From CAIYZT01 sp947461435 (GTDB lineage: Bacteria; Pseudomonadota; Alphaproteobacteria; Rhodobacterales; Rhodobacteraceae), in contig OZ260083.1 in NCBI GenBank assembly GCA_965284435.1, forward strand, positions 1,488,001-1,552,000: 64,000 bases of DNA, given 5' to 3'. Position 1 is the stretch's first letter. Each line of letters opens with the position of its first letter. Made by a program: the position numbers and the translations under genes. Under the pieces are notes generated by a model, which did no database searches, had not been told where the DNA came from, and saw only the letters and a program-made list of their open reading frames with translations. Shown here piece by piece: positions 58,969 through 64,000 of this stretch.

Positions 58969-59822
58969 GGTTTAGGTTCGTCGAGGAACATCGTGGCAGC
59001 TTTGCAACGGATCGGTTGTGTCAGGTCATGAACGTCAGCCCACGCGGTTTGCGGGCCTTTCGCAGCCGCCTTGCCAGCCGCAGGCAGCACACAGACATGG
59101 TCGTTCTGGCCCATATCAAGGAACAGTCGCGCCTGAGCTTGGGCAGCTATGGCAGGCCCAGGATGACGGAGGAGTTGAAAGAGGTCGGGTTAGATGTTGG
59201 TCATCGCCGTGTCGGGCGGCTGATGCGCGAGAACGGGATCGTCGTTGAAAGAACACGCAAATTCAAGGCGACGACGGACAGCGACCATACGTTCAACATC
59301 GCGCCAAACCTGCTGGACCGTGACTTCACGGCAGATCGGCCCAACCAGAAATGGGCAGGTGACATCAGTTACATCTGGACCCGCGAGGGGTGGCTCTATC
59401 TGGCGGTGATCCTCGATCTGCATTCCCGGCGGGTGATCGGCTGGGCCGTCAGCAACCGCATGAAGCGCGATCTGGCGATCCGGGCACTGAAAATGGCCAT
59501 TGCCCTGCGATCACCGCCCAAGGGCTGCATCTTCCACAGCGATCGCGGCAGCCAATACTGTTCACACGACTATCAGAAGGTCCTGCGCGAGCCTGGCCTC
59601 AGAGCGTCAATGAGCGGAAAAGGCAACTGCTATGACAACGCCGCCGTCGAGACCTTCTTCAAAACCATCAAGGCCGAACTGATCTGGCGCAGGTCTTGGG
59701 AAACGCGTCGCCAGGCCGAAACCGCCATCTTCCAATACATCAACGGCTTCTATAACCCGCGCCGTCGGCATTCAGCATTGGGAGGCAAAAGCCCCTTGGC
59801 CTTCGAACGTCAAGTGGCCTAA
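58965..59822 (+). CDS. IS element C OrfB (DDE transposase domain)
   Basis: The 285-aa IS3-group catalytic protein contains the rve integrase core: D in 'WAGDISYIWTREGWLYLAV', D in 'CIFHSDRGSQYCSHDY' and E in 'NAAVETFFKTIKAELIW' (spacing typical of DD35E). The N-terminal HTH_21 region ('RLGRLMRENGI'-like) is present. Overlap with orfA plus the frameshift site implies expression as an OrfAB fusion. Confidence 0.92.
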   Translation: MRFRFVEEHRGSFATDRLCQVMNVSPRGLRAFRSRLASRRQHTDMVVLAHIKEQSRLSLGSYGRPRMTEELKEVGLDVGHRRVGRLMRENGIVVERTRKFKATTDSDHTFNIAPNLLDRDFTADRPNQKWAGDISYIWTREGWLYLAVILDLHSRRVIGWAVSNRMKRDLAIRALKMAIALRSPPKGCIFHSDRGSQYCSHDYQKVLREPGLRASMSGKGNCYDNAAVETFFKTIKAELIWRRSWETRRQAETAIFQYINGFYNPRRRHSALGGKSPLAFERQVA

Positions 59823-59861
59823 ACGAGCACTGGGGGCGGCACAAATACGCGACAAGACCAA

Positions 59862-60054
59862 CTTGCGGGTTAGTTTGCTTTGGATCAATCCATTCCCAAC
59901 AGCTGGCCGAAAGGCTCTTCTCGTACCAATTTATCATTAATTTCGGCCGGTACAAGCAGAGCGTTCCAGAGAATCGATTAATTATTGGCTCTGGACTTCG
60001 TCGAAATCGCGTGAGTACTCACCTGAACTCTTTCAAAAAAGATGGTTGCTCAGT
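59862..60054. other. AT-rich remnant between two IS elements
   Basis: About 190 bases with no convincing gene. Short frames exist but lack ribosome sites and recognisable sequence. It probably represents leftover island DNA between insertion events. Confidence 0.5.
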
Positions 60055-60137
60055 TCTGAACTCCTCGCCGAAAATCGGACAGTGGCGGAAGCTACGATGT
60101 GAAGTCTGCTGGTCTCCAAACACGAGCAGATCTGAAA

Positions 60138-60428
60138 ATGTCGATGCTCAGGAAACATGATGCGGCCTTGAAAGTGCGTGTTGCGCTGGAAGCTGTGAAG
60201 GGAGAGCGCATGGTGTCGGAGCGTGCGACCTCCTATGGGGTTCATTCGACGATGATCCATCAAGGTAAGCGGTCGCTGCTTGAAGGGGCGGCGGGCATCT
60301 TTGAGCGTGATGGTAAGGCGGCTGCCACCGCCGAGGACAGGGTCCGTGACCTGCATGCCAAGATCGGAGAGCTGGCTGTGGCAAACGATTTTTTGGCAAG
60401 AAAGCTCAAGTCTTGGACCGGGAAGTGA
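60138..60428 (+). CDS. IS element B OrfA
   Basis: The 96-aa protein has the HTH part 'LRKHDAALKVRVALEAVKGE' and 'YGVHSTMIHQGKRSLLEGAA', and a C-terminal coiled coil ('EDRVRDLHAKIGELAVANDF'). Related OrfA proteins have W where this one has G in 'IHQWKR', so it may be damaged. The matching orfB is a pseudogene. Confidence 0.75.
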   Translation: MSMLRKHDAALKVRVALEAVKGERMVSERATSYGVHSTMIHQGKRSLLEGAAGIFERDGKAAATAEDRVRDLHAKIGELAVANDFLARKLKSWTGK

Positions 60429-60436
60429 GGCGGGGC

Positions 60437-61278
60437 ATGATTGAATGGACCCACCCCAAACTCTCGGTCGGGGCGCAGTTTCGGCTGTTGTCGATCTCGC
60501 GGTCGTTATTCTATTCCGCCCCGCAGGGCGAGACCGCGATGAACCTCGACCTGATGCTGTTGATCGACAAACAGTTTCTGGACACGCCGTTATATGGCGT
60601 TCGGCAAATGACGTGGCACCTTCAGAACGAGGGCAATGCCGTGAACGAAAAGCGCATCTAGCGGCTGATGCGCCTTATGCGATTGATGCAAATCTACCAA
60701 GAACCCAATACCGGCAAGCCCGCCAAGGGACATACGACTTATCCCTATCTGCTGGGCGGGCTGCGGATCGACAGGCCAAACCAAGTCTGGTGCGCCGACA
60801 TCACCTATTTGCCGAAGCGAAAAGGCTTCCTTTATCTGGTGACAATCACGGACTGGTTCACCCGCAAGGTGCTGGCCTGACGCATCTCGAACACGCTGGA
60901 GGCCGACTTCTGCCTCATGACGCTGAACGAGGCCATCCACAAGTTCGGCCCACCCAAGATTATGAACACCGATCAGGGCTGCCAGTTCGCGTCTGTCGCC
61001 TGGACCGACCGGTTGAAGCGGGCCAAGACCAAGATCTCCATGGACGGCAAAGCCCGATACCTTGACTACATTTCATTGAAAGTCTCTGGCAGTCGCTGAA
61101 GCATGAATGGGTCTGCCTGCACGCCTGGGAAACCGGCTGACAGGCCAAGGCTGGTGTCGGGCGCCGGATCACCTTCTATAACCACTTGCGGCTCCGCGCT
61201 GCCCATGGCGGACAACCGCCCGCCGTGGCCTACTTCAACTTACCTGAAACCGATCAGCATGTGCAGGCAGTAGTTTAA
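60437..61278 (+). pseudogene. IS element B orfB transposase, multiple stops
   Basis: The DDE transposase reads 'LSVGAQFRLLSISRSLFYSA', 'CADITYLPKRKGFLYLVTIT' (first Asp) and 'KFGPPKIMNTDQGCQFASVA' (second Asp). It is cut by in-frame stops at about 60659 and 60878 and by a frameshift near 61060, before the catalytic Glu region. The 3' end matches the tail kept in the deleted copy. Confidence 0.78.
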
Positions 61279-61290
61279 ATCACCCGGATA

Positions 61291-61471
61291 TCTGTCCAAG
61301 AATTGGGGAATTCTCAGGAGGATTTCAAATAATGGATGCACTGTGGGTTTTGCTAGGTCGTTTGATAATAGCACAGGGAAAATCAACGTGGATTGAAAAC
61401 TGCTCCTAAAACGGTCTTTGCAAGAATCGCGGGTGTTTTGGAGGGCTGCGGTAAATGACTAAGCGTGGTAA
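61291..61471. other. AT-rich remnant between IS elements B and A2
   Basis: About 180 bases with no recognisable gene. A 25-codon frame at 61332-61409 has an AGGAGG ten bases upstream but no recognisable sequence. Base composition is lower in GC than the chromosome around it, as expected for imported DNA. Confidence 0.45.
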
Positions 61472-61510
61472 GGTAATCCTCCCATTTCTAACGGGGTGCA
61501 TTTGTAGAAC

Positions 61511-62338
61511 TTACGCGGCCATTTTCAGTTTCTGGGCGGGTGTGATGCCGCCGATGCCCATGTTCGGGCGGTCGTTGTTGTAAGTCCAGAGCCATTGCGT
61601 AGCGAAGTCCTGTGCCTCCTCGATGGTTTCGATGATGTATTGGTCCAGCCATTCATGCCGCACCGTGCGGTTGTAGCGCTCGATGTAGGCATTCTGCTGG
61701 GGCTGGCCGGGTTGGATGTGCTGGATGGTAACCCCATGTTTCTCCGCCCATTTCATCAGCTTTTCACTGATGTATTCGGGGCCATTGTCGACCCTTATGG
61801 TGCCTGGCTTGCCGCGCCATTCGATGATCCGGTCTAAACTGCGGATGACCCGTTCAGCTGGCAAAGAAAAGTCGACCTCGATGCCCAAGCCTTCACGGTT
61901 GAAGTCGTCCAGCACGTTCAACAACCGAAATGCCCTGCCATCCCCAAGGCGATCTGCCATGAAGTCCATCGACCAGGTCACATTGGGGGCTTCAGGCACC
62001 GCCAAGGCGTCAGGTTTGTCGCGCTTCAACCGCCTGCGCGGCTTGATCCGCAGGTTCAACTCCAGCTCACAGTAGATCCGATAAACCCGTTTGTGGTTCC
62101 ATGGATGCCCCTTCACATTGCGCAAATGCAGAAAACACAGGACGAACCCCCACGTCTTGCGGGCGTCGGTTAGCCCGGTCAGCAGATCAGCGATCTCTTC
62201 GTTCTCGGCGCGCAACTTCGGGCCATACCGATAACAGGTCTCGCTCACCCCAAAGGCACGGCAAGCCAGGGCGATGCTTGCCCCACGTCGTGCCACTGCA
62301 TTCTCGGCCATCTCGCGGCGTTGAGACGGCCCCGTCAC
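61511..62338 (-). CDS. IS element A copy 2 OrfB (DDE transposase)
   Basis: The 275-aa OrfB has the IS407-like pattern 'REMAENAVARRGASIALACR', then the DDE core: 'WSMDFMADRLGDGR' (Asp), 'TIRVDNGPEYISEKLMKW' (Asp), 'NAYIERYNRTVRHEWLD' (Glu). The frame starts at the GTG within the A_AAA_AAG-TGA slip region at the end of orfA, so normally it is made only as an OrfAB fusion. With orfA frameshifted, active transposase is unlikely. Confidence 0.85.
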   Translation of the reverse strand: MTGPSQRREMAENAVARRGASIALACRAFGVSETCYRYGPKLRAENEEIADLLTGLTDARKTWGFVLCFLHLRNVKGHPWNHKRVYRIYCELELNLRIKPRRRLKRDKPDALAVPEAPNVTWSMDFMADRLGDGRAFRLLNVLDDFNREGLGIEVDFSLPAERVIRSLDRIIEWRGKPGTIRVDNGPEYISEKLMKWAEKHGVTIQHIQPGQPQQNAYIERYNRTVRHEWLDQYIIETIEEAQDFATQWLWTYNNDRPNMGIGGITPAQKLKMAA

Positions 62339-62596
62339 TTTTTTCCAAGGGCTTCCTTCAGCAAATCCGCCTGCATGCTCAGGTCCGCATACATCCGCTT
62401 CAGCCGACGGTTCTCATCTCATGGCCTTCATCTGGCTGACCATGGACGCATCCATACCGCCATACTTTGCCCGCCACTTATAAAACGACGCGCTGCTCAT
62501 CCCATGCTCGCGGCAAAGCTCAGCCACAGGCACACCGCCTTCAGCTTGGCGCAGGATCGCAAGGATCTGGGGTTCTGTATATCTCAACATCTTCAT
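62335..62596 (-). pseudogene. IS element A copy 2 orfA, frameshifted
   Basis: The HTH half is intact ('QILAILRQAEGGVPVAELCR', 'GMSSASFYKWRAKYGG'). After 'QMKAM', two bases are missing relative to copy 1, giving a premature stop before the leucine zipper. The remaining frame resumes with 'ENRRLKRMYADLSMQADLLK'. The element therefore lacks a complete OrfA. Confidence 0.78.
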
Positions 62597-62629
62597 CTGA
62601 ATCTCCTCATGCATCTTGCCGAGAAAATT

Positions 62630-63046
62630 CTACTTCCGCAGCCCCTTACTTTCGGGGGGGATTACCATCCACAACGGGCCGAAACCGTTGCCGTCCGGAT
62701 CTTCGAAAGCGCGCGAATACATAAAGCCCAGATCTTCGGCATCGTGCAAGGATTTGCCCCCCGCACCAATGGCGGCCTCAGTCATCGCGTCAACCTCTTC
62801 GCGGCTGTCGCATGACAGGGCGAACAGCGCACTCACCCCTTCGGACGGCAGGATCACCGGTTTGGGCGAGAGGCTCCGCAAAGCCTCCAAGGTCGACAGC
62901 ATGAAATAGATCGCCTCTGACACGACAACGCAGGCCGACGTGTCAGAGGAGAATTTTTCGTTGATGGTAAAGCCCAAAGCTTCGTAAAAGGCGCGGCTGC
63001 GGGCCATGTCGGTTACGGGCAGGCTGATGAAAATCATCCGGGTCAT
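62630..63046 (-). pseudogene. VOC (glyoxalase/bleomycin resistance) family protein, 3' end replaced by IS sequence
   Basis: The native part (63046 down to about 62667) encodes the VOC fold 'FISLPVTDMARSRAFYEALG' through 'SRAFEDPDGNGFGPLWM'. The last dozen codons (VIPPESKGLRK) are the terminal sequence of IS element A copy 2. Its neighbour ends 'FWMDPAAVNG', so only about six to eight native residues were lost and the protein may still fold. Metal-site residues of the VOC group are otherwise kept. Confidence 0.78.
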
Positions 63047-63124
63047 GGTCGGGTCCCATCGTCAAAGGCAAGGGGTGTTGAAAGTTTGGGCCTGCGGCGC
63101 GCGGTCTGGCCCACACGGTTTAGA

Positions 63125-63529
63125 TCAGCCGTTAACGGCCGCGGGGTCCATCCAGAAAGCTTCCAGCACGTTGCCGTCCGGGTCCTGGAAGGTGCGGCCA
63201 TACATGAAACCCATGTCAAGCGCGGGTTTGTCCTCGGCGCCGCCATGTTTCAGCGCGGCCTCGGCCATCGCATCCACAGCGGCGCGGCTATCGGCACTGA
63301 ACGCCGTCATCACGGCCGTGGTCGTGGCGGGTGATGCCAACGGTTTGGTGGCGAAACCGGCGAATTTCTCATGCGTCAGGATCATCAGATAGATCGTGTC
63401 CGACACCACAACGCAGGCCCCGCTTGCATCCGAGAATTTCTCGTTGATCGTCCAACCCAGCCCTTCGTAAAAGGCGCGGCTGCGGGCGAGGTCGGTGATC
63501 GGAAGGTTGACGAAAATCATCTGGGGCAT
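63125..63529 (-). CDS. VOC family protein (intact paralogue)
   Basis: The 134-aa protein has one VOC module: 'FVNLPITDLARSRAFYEGLG', 'CVVVSDTIYLMILTHEKF', 'FMYGRTFQDPDGNVLEAFWM'. It is clearly paralogous to the next gene downstream, 78 bases away, and the pair probably arose by tandem duplication. This extradiol-dioxygenase/glyoxalase-like group is poorly characterised; the substrate is unknown. Confidence 0.85.
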   Translation of the reverse strand: MPQMIFVNLPITDLARSRAFYEGLGWTINEKFSDASGACVVVSDTIYLMILTHEKFAGFATKPLASPATTTAVMTAFSADSRAAVDAMAEAALKHGGAEDKPALDMGFMYGRTFQDPDGNVLEAFWMDPAAVNG

Positions 63530-63594
63530 AATGCGACCTTTGGAAATAGTTAGCTGATGTGGTAAATATCGCGCGCCTTTTGGGAATAGGCAAG

Positions 63595-63625
63595 AAAAAA
63601 GCGCGCCAACCCTGCGGCGGCGCGC
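63595..63625 (-). terminator. Rho-independent terminator after fabI
   Basis: On the minus strand GCGCGCC pairs with GGCGCGC around an 11-nt loop and is followed by T6. It lies 21 bases after the fabI stop. Confidence 0.8.
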
Positions 63626-63646
63626 GTTCTGGGGGGGGCGGGGCGC

Positions 63647-64000
63647 TTACAGATTGTCTTGCTGCGGCATGCCCAGAACGTGAAAACCGCAATCCACATG
63701 CACCACTTCACCCGTCGTGCACGCGCCATAGTCCGAACACAGCCAAACCGCCGTGCCGCCGATGGCCTCCAGCGTCGCATTCGCGCGCATGGGCGCGTTG
63801 GCTTCGGTGTGGCGGAAGGTGGCGCGCGCGCCACCAATGGCCGCGCCAGCCAGCGTTTTCATCGGGCCCGGCGAGATGGCGTTGACGCGCACCTGTTGCG
63901 GCCCCAGATCATTTGCCAAATAGCGCGTGGCCGATTCCAACGCCGCCTTGGCCACACCCATCACGTTGTAATTGGGCGTCACGCGGTTGGATCCCCCATA
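63647..64000 (-). CDS. fabI: Enoyl-[acyl-carrier-protein] reductase FabI, C-terminal part (continues past the window)
   Basis: The frame is open at the right edge. The visible 117 residues contain 'YNVMGVAKAALESATRYLAN' (catalytic Lys of the Y-x6-K pair), 'VNAISPGPMKTLAGAAI', 'HTEANAPMRANATLEAIG' and 'VVHVDCGFHVLGMPQQDNL', all characteristic of FabI. It reduces enoyl-ACP with NADH in the last step of fatty-acid elongation. The terminator follows at once. Confidence 0.93.
   Translation of the reverse strand, partial: YGGSNRVTPNYNVMGVAKAALESATRYLANDLGPQQVRVNAISPGPMKTLAGAAIGGARATFRHTEANAPMRANATLEAIGGTAVWLCSDYGACTTGEVVHVDCGFHVLGMPQQDNL

Larger units (their letters stand above)
58630..59861 (+). 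mobile_element. IS3-family element C, intact
   Basis: A 1,232-bp element bounded by inverted repeats beginning TGGTCTTGTCGCG (13 bp perfect) with further similarity (TTTG..TGCCGC). It carries overlapping orfA and orfB with all catalytic residues, so it is the only apparently functional transposon in the window. No obvious 3-4 bp target duplication is present. Confidence 0.88.
60055..61290 (+). mobile_element. IS3-family element B, full length but inactivated
   Basis: Ends are defined by where similarity with the deleted copy at 58185-58629 begins and stops (TCTGAACTCCTCGCC on the left, AATCACCCG.ATA on the right). It carries orfA followed by an orfB broken by stops and frameshifts. Exact inverted repeats were not recognised, so ends are approximate. 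Confidence 0.7.
61472..62666 (-). mobile_element. IS3-family element A, copy 2
   Basis: A 1,195-bp element bounded by GGTAATCC/GGATTACC, in the same orientation as copy 1. orfB is intact; orfA has a small deletion. Its right end lies inside a VOC-protein gene. No target duplication is seen. Confidence 0.85.

Noticed and set aside
61332..61409. 25-codon frame with AGGAGG in the IS cluster
   Set aside because: No similarity or recognisable pattern, and it lies in decayed DNA; the ribosome site spacing of ten bases is marginal.
56926..62666. Target-site duplications for the IS elements
   Set aside because: Flanking bases were compared at elements A1, A2 and C and none match as direct repeats.

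Overview
The window looks like a chromosomal segment of a Rhodobacteraceae alphaproteobacterium (Rhodobacter/Gemmobacter/Tabrizicola-like). The evidence is the high-GC coding style, the order of the genes of the TCA cycle and the ethylmalonyl-CoA (EMC) pathway, and a BciA-type 8-vinyl reductase that points to bacteriochlorophyll synthesis. All family calls come from reading translated sequence. No database search was run.

Layout. 1-5.9 kb: end of an Lrp/AsnC regulator, a 48-aa small protein, the overlapping run lgt-midA-pgeF (minus strand), ubiK, tRNA-Ala(GGC), a TIGR02300 protein, a SprT-like metalloprotease and a GntR regulator. 5.9-18.7 kb: pirin, then a long minus-strand series that reads sucC - exported protein - two sulfotransferases - small ORF - sucD - lipoprotein - sucA - sucB - exported protein - MAPEG protein - lpd. 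This is succinyl-CoA synthetase plus the whole 2-oxoglutarate dehydrogenase complex, with sucC and sucD separated by extra genes. 18.8-27.5 kb: glycosyltransferase, methyltransferase, pepT, an IMPACT-domain protein, bciA beside an Fe-S type photolyase/cryptochrome, mdh and a TauE permease. 27.7-35.4 kb: mcl2 - nnrU-like - DUF1737 - mch, a HELGH metallopeptidase, then sdhCDA - two lipoproteins - sdhB. 35.4-44.3 kb: DUF429, a LuxR-type regulator, DUF1989, an aldo/keto reductase overlapping an SHMT-like enzyme, deoD and a solitary GH3 glycosidase. 44.3-50.5 kb: ecm, a membrane protein, an acyltransferase, a lipoprotein, ccr and a 54-aa protein. 50.5-56.2 kb: RecD-like helicase, stand-alone RAM domain, pyrD, DUF952, a secreted protein divergent from a membrane-anchored LuxR-HTH protein, and a YedK/HMCES protein. 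56.2-62.7 kb: a decayed island beginning at tRNA-Gly(TCC), with an integrase fragment and five IS3-family elements or remnants. 62.7-64 kb: two VOC proteins, one cut by an IS, and the end of fabI.

How it works together. ccr, ecm, mch and mcl2 supply EMC-pathway steps for acetyl-CoA assimilation. Products enter the TCA cycle through Sdh, SucCD, Mdh and the Odh complex, all encoded here. The sequence shows a shared control signal: the same pair of TGTGATCACA palindromes, 21 bp apart with an A7 tract between them, precedes both sucC and sdhC. A second motif, GCGCAA-N3-TATTGC, precedes both ccr and mcl2. I judge these shared cis-elements to be the most interesting undescribed signals in the window, followed by the sulfotransferase insertion between sucC and sucD. 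I found no CRISPR array, toxin-antitoxin pair or recognisable defence system.
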